Shown here one piece after another: positions 25,295-36,069 of a stretch of 54,487 bases of DNA. Origin of the DNA: Chloroflexota bacterium (lineage in GTDB: Bacteria > Chloroflexota > Anaerolineae > Anaerolineales > DRMV01); NCBI GenBank assembly GCA_011322445.1, contig DRMV01000012.1, positions 1 to 54,487 on the forward strand, written 5' to 3'. The notes under the pieces are model-generated. The model worked only from the letters and a program-made list of their open reading frames with translations. It was not told the origin of the DNA and did no database searches. The translations under genes were made by a program, and so were the position numbers. Position 1 is the first letter of the stretch. Each line of letters starts with the position of its first letter.

Positions 25295-25999
25295 TTACCA
25301 CCAAAGGCGTGCCAGCAGCACGGCGGCCAGTGGCACGGTGAGATTGTCGATCTCTTCCAAAGGCAACGATTCAACCACCGCGGCCGCAAAAGCCACCGCG
25401 GTCAGCGGGACAAGGTAAGCCGCCCACGGCGCGGGGAAAGCGCCCGCGGCGACATACGCCGCCAGCACCGCCGCGGCCAGCAGCCACCCGCCCAGGAAAA
25501 CGGCCAGGCTGCCTTCCCAGGTTTTGCGCCGCGACCAGGGGAGGGGGTGCCTGCCCCAGCGCCGCCCCACCAAGTCGGCGATGCCATCGCCGCCGCAGAG
25601 CAGCATCAGCGCCACCACGCCCGCGGGGCTTTTCCAGTAGAGCACGGTTAGGAGCACGAAAATCAGGCCATAAAAGAGCGGCCCGCGCAGAATTTCCCGC
25701 CGGTCGCCCGTGCGCGACATGGCCTGCACCGCGGCGTCATCCCGCCACAGCCCCAGGCCGATGAGGGCAAACTGGGCGGTAATGAGCAGCGGCACCAACG
25801 CGGCAAGGTAGGGGGCTTCGGGGGCGTTGTCGAAAAGCAGCCAGCAGAGCACGAACAGCGGGCCGGTGCCGATGTGGATGATTTTGCGGCTCAGGCGGCT
25901 GCTCACCCAGCCGCGCGCCGCGGCAAAGTCGTTCAGCCGCAGCCAGACGAGCGAGATGAGAAAGGTGAGGGCTAAGGCCAGGATGTTGTTGTGCAGCAT
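25295..25999 (-). CDS. Phytol/dolichol kinase-like membrane protein
   Basis: 234 residues with about seven hydrophobic helices. SRKIIHIGTGPLFVL, CGGDGIADLVGRRWG and SRRKTWEGSLAVF form the CTP-dependent kinase pattern shared by phytol kinase VTE5, dolichol kinase and Dgk1. It should phosphorylate an isoprenoid or lipid alcohol in the membrane. The ATG at 25999 is followed by a hydrophobic helix; a longer form to 26098 would overlap the upstream gene. It ends 3 bp before the hutH start. Substrate is not decided; a CdsA-type cytidylyltransferase is the other possibility. Confidence 0.75.
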   Translation of the reverse strand: MLHNNILALALTFLISLVWLRLNDFAAARGWVSSRLSRKIIHIGTGPLFVLCWLLFDNAPEAPYLAALVPLLITAQFALIGLGLWRDDAAVQAMSRTGDRREILRGPLFYGLIFVLLTVLYWKSPAGVVALMLLCGGDGIADLVGRRWGRHPLPWSRRKTWEGSLAVFLGGWLLAAAVLAAYVAAGAFPAPWAAYLVPLTAVAFAAAVVESLPLEEIDNLTVPLAAVLLARLWW

Positions 26000-26024
26000 G
26001 AAACCTCGAGGAGGGAGGCGGGCG

Positions 26025-27080
26025 TCAGGCCGCGCGGAAGGACGCGGCGCGGTCGGCGGGCGGTGCGTCGGGGGTGCTTTCCGGCGCTGCAGGGGCACCC
26101 GCTGGCGAGGTGGTTTCCTGCGGCTGAGGCTCGCCGCCGATGAAATGCAGGTAGGCCAGCACCCAGGCGCTTTGCAGGTAGGTTTGCAACAGGCCCAGCA
26201 AGAAGAGGTAGAGCACGAAGACGATGAACCCCGCCAAAATGCCGACGAAGATCACCGGCAGGAACGACCCGGCAGCCGCGGAAAGCGCGGCCAGCAGGGC
26301 CAGCCCGACCAGCACCACGATGACGATGCCCACGAAAAGCGCGCCGAGGGCAATACCCACCCCCAGGTGGATGGCGGTCAGCAACACGCCCATCACCACC
26401 GCGTTCCAGAAGTTGTTTTTCAGCACTTCCCAGCCGCGAGAAAAGGAGGCCAGCAGGGGCAGGTCTTCCACCACCAGCGCCAGCCGCGCCATTTCCAGGT
26501 AGAGTTCCACCAGCCAGATGAAGGGGATGGCGAGAATGATCAGGGGGATGAGGCAGAGCAACCCCACCCCGAAGGTGGCGAAGGTGAGAACGAGGGTGAG
26601 CAGGGAAAAGATGATCGCCAGCAGGACCGCGCTTCCTCCGATGAGCAGGGCGAACCCCACCATGCGCCAGAAGAAGCGTTTGCCTTCGTTGAAGACTTCG
26701 CTTGTGGTGAGCGGGTGGCCGTCGCGAATGTCGCTCAGGATGCCCCGCAGGAGCGACGGGTCGGCGATGGCGCGCACGGCCAGCATGACGACGAGCCACA
26801 CCAGCAGCAGCGTCAGGAACCCAAGGGCGATGAGTACCCACGTGCGCTCTGGAATGGTGCTTAGCGCGTGCAACCAGTGTTCGAGTTCGGGGGGAATGTT
26901 GGGGGAGCCGTGCCCGATCGTTCCCGGCGACGAGAAGGACGGTGTTTGAAAGTTGAAGGAGGGCAGGGCAATGCGCCCGTAAGTCCCGCCTGCGCAGGCG
27001 CTCAGCAAGCCAAACAACCACAATGCTGGCTGGCGTTTGAGAGTTTGCCAGGCGCGGCTCAGAATTTCCTGGTAAGGCAT
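26025..27080 (-). CDS. Multi-pass membrane protein (paralogue 1)
   Basis: 351 residues with about six hydrophobic segments. The N-terminus AWQTLKRQPALWLFGLLSA is also seen in the next gene (AWEITRQRRALWRFGFLAA). The central SRGWEVLKNNFWNAVVMGVLL matches the paralogue's QGWKAWKARFWQVVMVALVL. The tail is Pro/Ala/Thr rich and should lie in the cytoplasm. This pattern is common in uncharacterised bacterial membrane proteins, sometimes labelled as glycerophosphodiester-phosphodiesterase membrane-domain proteins; no catalytic motif is present. Confidence 0.7.
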   Translation of the reverse strand: MPYQEILSRAWQTLKRQPALWLFGLLSACAGGTYGRIALPSFNFQTPSFSSPGTIGHGSPNIPPELEHWLHALSTIPERTWVLIALGFLTLLLVWLVVMLAVRAIADPSLLRGILSDIRDGHPLTTSEVFNEGKRFFWRMVGFALLIGGSAVLLAIIFSLLTLVLTFATFGVGLLCLIPLIILAIPFIWLVELYLEMARLALVVEDLPLLASFSRGWEVLKNNFWNAVVMGVLLTAIHLGVGIALGALFVGIVIVVLVGLALLAALSAAAGSFLPVIFVGILAGFIVFVLYLFLLGLLQTYLQSAWVLAYLHFIGGEPQPQETTSPAGAPAAPESTPDAPPADRAASFRAA

Positions 27081-27141
27081 GGTTTTTTCCTCCTTAGAAG
27101 CCTGTCCAAAAATTCCTTTACAGGTATTGGATGATATGCCA

Positions 27142-28143
27142 TCAAGGCGTGCTGGGGAGGGCTTGGGATGGAGAGGCTGGCGACGGGGCTTCAGGCGTGA
27201 CCAGCGCCTGGTAAAGCAAGCCCCAACTTACCAAGACGAAGGTCGTAACCGGGGCCAGCACGGCCGCTAAAGCCAGTTTCCCGCTCAACATCAGGCCGAC
27301 GGAAGCCGCCGCCAGCACGAAGGGGTGGGCAACGAACCAGGGAATCAGCGTGGCTTTCCACATTTGTAACAGGGTAGCAAGCACAAGCATCAGAATGGAA
27401 CCAAGGTAGAACAGCACGGTTGCAATGACCCACTGGATGATGCTCAATACCAGGGCGACCATCACAACCTGCCAAAAACGGGCTTTCCACGCTTTCCACC
27501 CCTGCACCAGAGCCTGCCGGAAGGTGCGGTTTTCGAGCACGATGGCGCTGCTGCCAAGTTCCACGTAAATGTGGAGCAGCCAGGCCAGCAGCACGAGCGC
27601 GCCAAAGAGCGGCACCGCGACTACCACCGCTACAAGCCCCGCCAGCCATGCCACCAGCCCAACGAGCACTCCAGCCCCCACGGCGGCCAGGCCGAATGCC
27701 AGCGTGGCCGGCAAAGGGAAGAGAAACAGCCGCCAGAAGAATTGTCGGCTTTCGGACCACAAAGCGCTGGGATGGAGGGGGGCGCTGCGGTGGTGGGGGG
27801 CGACGCTGTGGAGCAGCGCGGCTTTGCCCACAACGGAAAGCCCGTAGAACGCCAGCATCAGTGCCAGGGTGCTCACCGCCATTGCCTCGGCCATGCTCGT
27901 GGCGGTGTGAGGAGACAATGCCGTAAAGACTTTCAGCCACAGGGTTGGGGGTTGCCAGCCCGTCATGGTCAGGGCGCGCGGCGGTGTGTTCCGTAGGTAA
28001 TCGCCGCTCAAGGGTGGGGCCTGGAAGGCGTTCAGCAGCAAGGGGGAACCCAGCAGCGCGGCCAGGAATCCGAACCGCCATAACGCTCGCCGTTGGCGGG
28101 TGATTTCCCAGGCTTGGGAGAGAATGGTCGTCCAGAGCCGCAT
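27142..28143 (-). CDS. Multi-pass membrane protein (paralogue 2)
   Basis: 333 residues with about six hydrophobic segments, sharing sequence and layout with the protein encoded at 26025-27080. The ATG at 28143 starts MRLWTTI and lies 4 bp after the guaA stop; a start six codons upstream would overlap guaA. Function is unknown. Tandem duplication and position after guaA suggest it is carried along in the transcript rather than linked to purine metabolism. Confidence 0.7.
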   Translation of the reverse strand: MRLWTTILSQAWEITRQRRALWRFGFLAALLGSPLLLNAFQAPPLSGDYLRNTPPRALTMTGWQPPTLWLKVFTALSPHTATSMAEAMAVSTLALMLAFYGLSVVGKAALLHSVAPHHRSAPLHPSALWSESRQFFWRLFLFPLPATLAFGLAAVGAGVLVGLVAWLAGLVAVVVAVPLFGALVLLAWLLHIYVELGSSAIVLENRTFRQALVQGWKAWKARFWQVVMVALVLSIIQWVIATVLFYLGSILMLVLATLLQMWKATLIPWFVAHPFVLAAASVGLMLSGKLALAAVLAPVTTFVLVSWGLLYQALVTPEAPSPASPSQALPSTP

Positions 28144-28147
28144 GGGG

Positions 28148-29692
28148 TTATTCCCACTCAATCGTCGCCGGGGGTTTGGTGGTGATGTCGTACACCACGC
28201 GATTGACGCCCGGCACTTCGTTGACGATGCGCCGTGAGACCTCGGCCAGCAGGTCGGCGGGCAGGCGGGCCCAGTCGGCGGTCATGAAGTCGTCGGTGGT
28301 GACGGCGCGCAGCACGAGGGTTTCCTGATAGGTGCGCTGGTCGCCCATCACGCCGACCGATTTGACCGGCAGCAGCACGGCAAAGGCCTGGGAAACCGCG
28401 CTCCCGCGCCCGCCCAGTAGCCCGGCGGCTTCCAGCGCGCGGGTGAAGATGGCGTCGGCGGCGCGCAATTTCGCCAGCCGCTCAGCCGTAACTTCGCCAA
28501 GGCAGCGCACCGCCAGCCCAGGCCCCGGGAAGGGCTGCCGCCACACCATCGCCCGCGGCAGGCCCAGCGCCTCGCCTACGGCGCGCACTTCGTCTTTGAA
28601 AAGGTAGCGCAGCGGCTCTACCAGGTCGAAAGCCATCTTTTCGGGCAGCCCGCCGACATTGTGGTGGCTCTTGATGCGGTGGGCTTTGGCCCGGTCGGGG
28701 GCGCGCGATTCTACGACGTCGGGGTAGATGGTGCCCTGCACCAGAAAGCGCGGCTGGCCCAGGCGGCGGGCTTCGCGTTCAAAAATGCGGATGAACTTTT
28801 CGCCGATGATGCGGCGCTTGGCTTCGGGGTCGGTGATGCCCTGCAGGGCTTGCAGGAATTCGTCGGCCGCGTCTACCACGACCAGGCGCGCCCCCAGCGC
28901 ATCGCGGAACGCGGCTTCCACCTGCTCGCGCTCGCCCGCCCGCAGCAGACCGGTATCCACGAACACGGCGGTCAACCGCTCGCCCACGGCGCGGTGCACT
29001 AAGGCCGCCGCCACGGTGGAATCCACCCCGCCGCTGACCGCCGCAAGCACCGGCTCATCCCCCACCTGCGCCCGCACGCGCGCCACGCTTTCGGTGATGA
29101 TGTTTTCGGGCGTCCAGTCGGGGGAAGCGCCGCAAATTTCCACGGCAAAGCGGCGCAAGATTTCGCCGCCGCGGGGCGTGTGCTGCACTTCGGGGTGGAA
29201 CTGCACGCCGAAATAGCGCCGCCGCAGGTCACCCATCGCTGCGATGGGGCTGTTGGCCGTGCGCGCCAGCACTTCGAAGCCTTCCGGCAGGCGCTCGATG
29301 CGGTCGCCGTGGGACATCCACACCGGGTAGCGGCCTTCCGGCAGCAGCGGGTTGGGGCGCAGCACTTCCAGCGTGGCGGGGCCGTATTCCCGTTGCGGGG
29401 CAGGGTTGACCGTGCCGCCGAGGGCGTGGGTGAGCGCCTGCATCCCGTAGCACACGCCGAGCACGGGCAGGTCGCTTTCCAGCACATAGCGCGGAATTTG
29501 CGGCGCGTCGGGGGCATAGACCGAGGCCGGGCCGCCGGAGAGGATGAAGCCTTTGGGGTGCAGCGCCATCACCTCGGCGGCTGGGGCATCGTGAGGGAAA
29601 AGTTCGCTATACACCCCCTGCTCGCGCACCCGGCGGGCGATGAGTTGCGCATATTGGGAGCCAAAATCGAGGACGATGAGGGGGGCGTTCAC
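28148..29692 (-). CDS. guaA: GMP synthase (glutamine-hydrolysing)
   Basis: 514 residues. It converts XMP, glutamine and ATP to GMP. The N-terminal class I amidotransferase has GVCYGMQ (nucleophile Cys) and FHPEVQHT (His, Glu). The ATP pyrophosphatase has the loop SGGVDST, and the C-terminal dimerisation domain ends with [15 protein letters not shown]. All expected domains are complete. It begins 3 bp after the xpt stop, pairing guanine-nucleotide synthesis with xanthine/guanine salvage. Confidence 0.97.
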   Translation of the reverse strand: MNAPLIVLDFGSQYAQLIARRVREQGVYSELFPHDAPAAEVMALHPKGFILSGGPASVYAPDAPQIPRYVLESDLPVLGVCYGMQALTHALGGTVNPAPQREYGPATLEVLRPNPLLPEGRYPVWMSHGDRIERLPEGFEVLARTANSPIAAMGDLRRRYFGVQFHPEVQHTPRGGEILRRFAVEICGASPDWTPENIITESVARVRAQVGDEPVLAAVSGGVDSTVAAALVHRAVGERLTAVFVDTGLLRAGEREQVEAAFRDALGARLVVVDAADEFLQALQGITDPEAKRRIIGEKFIRIFEREARRLGQPRFLVQGTIYPDVVESRAPDRAKAHRIKSHHNVGGLPEKMAFDLVEPLRYLFKDEVRAVGEALGLPRAMVWRQPFPGPGLAVRCLGEVTAERLAKLRAADAIFTRALEAAGLLGGRGSAVSQAFAVLLPVKSVGVMGDQRTYQETLVLRAVTTDDFMTADWARLPADLLAEVSRRIVNEVPGVNRVVYDITTKPPATIEWE

Positions 29693-29695
29693 GGG

Positions 29696-30271
29696 TTACT
29701 CCGCGAATTCGATGCGTCCGTCGTCGTGCAGGGCGCTGATGCGCGCCAGGGCTTCGATGGGCACGCCCAGCGGTTCCAGTTTGGCGCGCCCGCCTTCGAA
29801 GGTCTTTTCGATGAGCGCGCCGATGCCCACAACTTCTGCCTGCGCGGCCTGCACCAGCCGCACAAGCCCTAAAATGGTTTCTCCAGAAGCCAGAAAGTCG
29901 TCGATGATGAGGATGTGTTCCCCCGCGTGCAGGTATTCGGGCGAGACCATCAGTTCCACCTCACGCCCTTTGGTGTGAGAAGGCGTGAGGGTGAGGAAGA
30001 TCTGGTCGGGCATGGTCACGGGGCGGTGTTTGCGGGCGAAGACCAGCGGCACGCCGAGGTGGTAAGCGGTTGCCAGGGCAGGTGCAATGCCGGAAATTTC
30101 GGCCGTGAAGACTTTTTGAGGGTGAGTGGAAGCGAAGCGGCGGGCGAGTTCCTGGCCGCAGGCCATCATCAGGCCAGCATCGACCCGGTGGTTGATGAAG
30201 GAATCCACCTTGAGGATGCCGCCGCCGAGGTAGCGGCCTTCGGCGAGGATGCGTTCTTTCAGGGCTTGCAT
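29696..30271 (-). CDS. xpt: Xanthine phosphoribosyltransferase
   Basis: 191 residues; the ATG at 30271 follows AAGGAG by six bases and aligns with the known Xpt start (QALKERI); a start ten codons upstream is less likely. It makes XMP from xanthine and PRPP for conversion to GMP by the next gene. LKVDSFINH, VFARKH, the PRPP loop LIIDDFLASGETILGLV and GIGALIEKTFEGGR match the family. A 9-bp stem (30298-30306 with 30333-30341) lies in the leader; no standard purine riboswitch was recognised. Confidence 0.93.
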   Translation of the reverse strand: MQALKERILAEGRYLGGGILKVDSFINHRVDAGLMMACGQELARRFASTHPQKVFTAEISGIAPALATAYHLGVPLVFARKHRPVTMPDQIFLTLTPSHTKGREVELMVSPEYLHAGEHILIIDDFLASGETILGLVRLVQAAQAEVVGIGALIEKTFEGGRAKLEPLGVPIEALARISALHDDGRIEFAE

Positions 30272-30297
30272 GACGCGCTCCTTGTGGAAGGGAAGTT

Positions 30298-30341
30298 CCA
30301 CGCCGCAGGAGGCGGTGCAAGCGAAAGCCGGGGCGGCGTGG
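30298..30341 (-). other. Leader hairpin upstream of xpt-guaA
   Basis: CCACGCCGC and GCGGCGTGG pair perfectly and occupy the gap between the kinase stop and the xpt Shine-Dalgarno site. It could be an attenuator, a processing site or a partial terminator; no T tract follows. Confidence 0.4.
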
Positions 30342-32573
30342 CTACGGAAGCGAAGGACGCCAGGCGGGGTCGAAATCCCATCCGTCGCGAGTGGTGAGGC
30401 GTTTCACCTGGGCGCCATCAATGGAAAGCAGGAAGATGTCGTGGTTGGGGTCTTTCCAGCCTTCGAAGGCCAGCCACCGCCCGTCGGGCGAGGCCGCAGG
30501 TTCCCGCATTGCCATGCCGATGACGGTGAGGGGGAATTCCCGCAAGCCCTTTTGGGCCAGCGGCGCTTTGACGAGGTAAGGCAGGGCTTGTTTGGAAGGC
30601 AACTGCGAGAAGACCAGCAGTGCGCCGTCGCCGCCCCAGGTGGGGTGAGCATCCAGTTTGCTCCCGCTGTGCGAGAAAGGTTGCGGCTCACCAGTTTTGC
30701 CGGTGGTGGGGTCGAAGGGAAGCAGCCAGATGCGCGAGGTATCGAGGCTGGTGAACGCCAGGTAGCGGCCGTCGGGAGACCAGGCGGGCTGAGCCGTTTG
30801 CGGCATCTCAGGGGTCAGGGGAGTGATCTTGTGCGTGCTCAGGTCCAGCAAATAGAGCCGCGGGCTGCCGCTGTGCAGGCTGGTGAATGCCAGGTAGCGA
30901 CCATCGGGCGAGATGGCCGGGTCGTAGCCGCCCCATTCTGGCGGTGTCAGTTCGTCTACTTTGCCAGAATCCAGATGGAGGAGGTAAATCTGGCTTTCCA
31001 GGTAGACCGACTGGTTGGTTTTGCATGGGGCCGTGAAAGCCAGCGCGTTGCCGTCGGGGGCCCAGGCGGGCTGACAGGCGCCGCCGGGGCGCTCGGTGAG
31101 CTGGCGGATGATATGCCCTGTGGTGTCGGCCAGCCAGATTTGGGCTTCGTCGCCGTTTTGTGAGGCGAAGGCCAGTTGCCCGCTGCCGCCAATGGGGGTG
31201 GGCGCGGGGGTAGGGGTGATGGTCGGCGTTGGTGTGGCGGTGGGGGAAGGCCGCGGGGTGGTGGTCGCCGTGGGGGAAGGTGTGAGGCTGGGGGTAGGGG
31301 TGGGGCTGGCGTGCGCGGCGACGGCCAGGGGCGTGATGGTGGCGCCCGCGGGGGCGGTGGGGGGCGTGGCAGGTGGTGAGGCAGCGGTTTGCCAGCCCGG
31401 CACCCAGCGGGCGACGTAGGGCGCCAGCCTGGCTTGCCCCCACTGTTCGACCTGCAACGCCGTCGCTTGCAGCGTGTGAGGGGAGACGCGATACCACGCG
31501 GCCAATACCAGGGCAATCAGGCTAAGCCAGAACCACACCCGCAGGCGGCGGTAGCGCTTGTGGGGGCGGGAAGGGGCGGGTTGGGCGGCGGATGAGGGGC
31601 GGGGTTGGGAACCCGGCGTCGCGCCTGCGGCGGCTGAGGGCGGTTGGGAAGGGGGCTTTTTCCCACTTCCGCCGTCTTCGGCCGGGGCGCTGCGCCACCC
31701 CCCGATGCCCGGGGGGGGTGAGATCACCCATTGATGGTCTTGCAGGCGCTGTTCCTGGTTGGGCACCAGGTCGAGGCTTAGCAGCGCGGCTTTCATTTCT
31801 GCTGCTGAGGCGAAGCGGTCGCTGGCCTGCAGGGCCATGGCCGTTTCGATGATTTGCGCCAGGGCCGCGGGCACTTCGGGGTTGACCGCGTCCAGTGGGC
31901 GCAGTTCGGCCTGGTCGAGGGCGCGTTCGAAGGCATCGGGCGGGGCTTCCCCTGCCAGCGCCATGTAGAGGGTAGCCCCCAGGCTGTAGATATCGGAATG
32001 GGGGCCGGTATGGGAGGTGCCATACTGCTCGGGCGGGGAAAAGCCCGGGGTGACCGCCTGCGCACCGGTCACGGTGCGCTGGTCGTGCCCGCCGACTTTT
32101 GCCAGCCCGAAGTCCACCAGGAAGACGTGCCCCTCGGAGGTGATGCGCACGTTGCCGGGTTTGATGTCGCGATGAATGATGGGAGGCTGCTGGCTGTGCA
32201 GGTATTCCAGCGCGTCGCACAGGGCCAGTCCGATGGTGACGGCTTCCTGCACGCTGATTTTGCCGGTGCGCTCGATGCGGGCTTTGAGGTCTTCCCCCTC
32301 GATGTAGTCCATCACCAGGTATTGCCCCTGGTTTTCGATGACAAAGTAGTCGGTGACGCGAGGCAGGTTGGGGTGGCGCAAGGAGGCCAGCAGGCGGGCT
32401 TCCTGCTTGAATTGTTCGGCGTATTCGGAAGAGCCGAACAGGTTTTCTTTGATGGCGACTTCGATGTTGAGGGTGGTGTCCAGGGCCCGATAGACCGATC
32501 CCATCCCTCCCTGCCCCAGCACGGAAAGGATGCGATAGCGCCCCTGAAGCATGTCGCCAACTTGAAGCGCCAT
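30342..32573 (-). CDS. Ser/Thr protein kinase with TolB-like propeller
   Basis: 743 residues. The kinase domain (about 12-270) is complete: GQGGMGSVY loop, Lys42, catalytic HRDIKPGN (Asp136) and DFGLAK (154-156). A Pro/Ser-rich juxtamembrane region, one transmembrane helix (about 346-362) and a long Pro/Thr linker with TPTPS repeats follow. From about residue 485 to the end, repeated blades with WSPDGRYLAFTS and similar form a TolB/WD40-type beta-propeller, presumably outside the membrane. It is a PknB-type signalling kinase that may sense cell-wall or external ligands. It is 18 bp downstream of gyrB. Confidence 0.93.
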   Translation of the reverse strand: MALQVGDMLQGRYRILSVLGQGGMGSVYRALDTTLNIEVAIKENLFGSSEYAEQFKQEARLLASLRHPNLPRVTDYFVIENQGQYLVMDYIEGEDLKARIERTGKISVQEAVTIGLALCDALEYLHSQQPPIIHRDIKPGNVRITSEGHVFLVDFGLAKVGGHDQRTVTGAQAVTPGFSPPEQYGTSHTGPHSDIYSLGATLYMALAGEAPPDAFERALDQAELRPLDAVNPEVPAALAQIIETAMALQASDRFASAAEMKAALLSLDLVPNQEQRLQDHQWVISPPPGIGGWRSAPAEDGGSGKKPPSQPPSAAAGATPGSQPRPSSAAQPAPSRPHKRYRRLRVWFWLSLIALVLAAWYRVSPHTLQATALQVEQWGQARLAPYVARWVPGWQTAASPPATPPTAPAGATITPLAVAAHASPTPTPSLTPSPTATTTPRPSPTATPTPTITPTPAPTPIGGSGQLAFASQNGDEAQIWLADTTGHIIRQLTERPGGACQPAWAPDGNALAFTAPCKTNQSVYLESQIYLLHLDSGKVDELTPPEWGGYDPAISPDGRYLAFTSLHSGSPRLYLLDLSTHKITPLTPEMPQTAQPAWSPDGRYLAFTSLDTSRIWLLPFDPTTGKTGEPQPFSHSGSKLDAHPTWGGDGALLVFSQLPSKQALPYLVKAPLAQKGLREFPLTVIGMAMREPAASPDGRWLAFEGWKDPNHDIFLLSIDGAQVKRLTTRDGWDFDPAWRPSLP

Positions 32574-32591
32574 AATGTTTTGACCTCGGGG

Positions 32592-34659
<2,068 letters not shown>

Positions 34660-34727
34660 CGGGTGCACTTGGTGGTGTACCTGGCTTCAATATCCGTTCA
34701 CCCTGCAAGGTGTAAGGAGGAGGAAGT

Positions 34728-35939
34728 ATGAAGAAGCGATGGTTCATTTTGTTCGCCGTAGTGATGATCGCGGTGCTGGCTTTGGCGGCCTGCGGTCAGA
34801 AGTCCACTTATAAGTGTGACGACCCCTACGGCTGTGTCAACATTGGCCCCAACGACCCGATCAAGATGGGCGTGGCGGTGGTGTTGAGCGGCCCCAATGA
34901 ATCGCTGGGCGTGGACGAAGTGGGCGGCGTGGAAATCGCCGTGGACGACTTCACCGCGGCCAACAAGGATTGGTTGGGCAAGCACACCATCCAGGTGGTG
35001 AAGGAAGATGCTCAGTGCTCCGCTGAGGGCGGTCAGACTGCTGCTCAGAAACTGGCAGCCGACAAGTCCATTGTGGGCGTGATCGGGACGGCCTGCTCCA
35101 GCGCGGGTGAGCCTGCTTCCAAGATCCTCTCGGATGCTCACATTGTGATGATTTCGCCTTCCAACACGGCCCCTTCGCTGACCGACCCGAAGACGCATGC
35201 CGAGTGCTACCTGCGCACTGCCCACAACGACAAAGTGCAGGGTAAGGCTGTGGCTGAATTTGCCTACAACGTCTTGGGTGCCCGCACCATGGCGACCATC
35301 CACGACGGCAGCCCCTATGCCGAGCAGCTGCAGCAAGTGGCTTGCGACGTCTTCACCCAACTGGGCGGCAAGTGCGTGGCTCAGGAAGCCATCAACGTCG
35401 GCGACACCGACATGCGCCCAGTGCTGACCAAGATTGCGGCCAGCAAGCCCGACGTCCTCTACTACCCGATCTTCATCCAGGAAGGCGCCCTGATTACCCA
35501 GCAGGCGAAAGAGGTGCCCGGCCTCGAGAAGACCGTGCTGATGGGCTCCGACGGCATGATTTCGCCGGACTTCATCAAGGCGGCAGGCGAAGCGGCTGAG
35601 GGCATGTACCTCTCCGGCCCCGCAGCGGTGAACAATGCCGAGTTCAACAAGAAATACGAGGCCAAATACGGTCAGGAACCGCCCAGCGCTTTCCACCTGC
35701 ATGCTTACGACGCGGCGATGATGCTGCTCGATGCCATCAAGAAGGTGGCGGTGGTGGAGAAAGACGGCACCATCCACATTCCGCGCAAGGCGCTCTGCCA
35801 GGCCCTCTTCAGCACCAAGGACTTCAAGGGCCTGACCGGCACGCTCACCTGCAACCAGTACGGTGACTGCGCTGACCCGAAGATCAACATCAACCAGATT
35901 CAGAATGGCAAGTACGTCCCGGTGTGGCCTAAGAAGTAA
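34728..35939 (+). CDS. livJ: Branched-chain amino-acid/amide ABC transporter, binding lipoprotein
   Basis: 403 residues behind a strong GGAGGAGG SD. Lipoprotein signal with lipobox LALAAC places the mature protein on the outer face of the membrane, where it captures substrate for the permease encoded next. The periplasmic-binding-protein type I fold is visible: IKMGVAVVLSGPNESLGVDEVGG, VIGTACSSAGEPASKIL, MISPSNTAPSLT and MGSDGMISPDFIKAAGEAAEGMYL. Substrate could be branched amino acids, urea or short amides. Two hairpins separate it from livH and may raise its expression above that of the permease. Confidence 0.9.
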   Translation: MKKRWFILFAVVMIAVLALAACGQKSTYKCDDPYGCVNIGPNDPIKMGVAVVLSGPNESLGVDEVGGVEIAVDDFTAANKDWLGKHTIQVVKEDAQCSAEGGQTAAQKLAADKSIVGVIGTACSSAGEPASKILSDAHIVMISPSNTAPSLTDPKTHAECYLRTAHNDKVQGKAVAEFAYNVLGARTMATIHDGSPYAEQLQQVACDVFTQLGGKCVAQEAINVGDTDMRPVLTKIAASKPDVLYYPIFIQEGALITQQAKEVPGLEKTVLMGSDGMISPDFIKAAGEAAEGMYLSGPAAVNNAEFNKKYEAKYGQEPPSAFHLHAYDAAMMLLDAIKKVAVVEKDGTIHIPRKALCQALFSTKDFKGLTGTLTCNQYGDCADPKININQIQNGKYVPVWPKK

Positions 35940-35963
35940 CTTCTGGCTCCCGTAGGACTGTGC

Positions 35964-36046
35964 AGGGGTGCCGGGAGGTTGCTTCCGGCACCCCTAACCC
36001 ATATCCACCTCTGCACGCCGGGGGAACGGTTCGCCGCTCCCCCGGC
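35964..36046 (+). other. Tandem hairpins between livJ and livH
   Basis: AGGGGTGCCGG (35964-35974) pairs with CCGGCACCCCT (35985-35995), and GCCGGGGGA (36017-36025) pairs with TCCCCCGGC (36038-36046). Neither is followed by a T tract, so mRNA stabilisation or partial attenuation is more likely than full termination. Confidence 0.6.
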
Positions 36047-36069
36047 GGCGAGTGCAAGAGGGAGGCTTC

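Noticed and set aside
24119-25651. 510-codon plus-strand open frame over hutH
   Set aside because: Shadow of a typical HAL gene; composition is that of complement codons.
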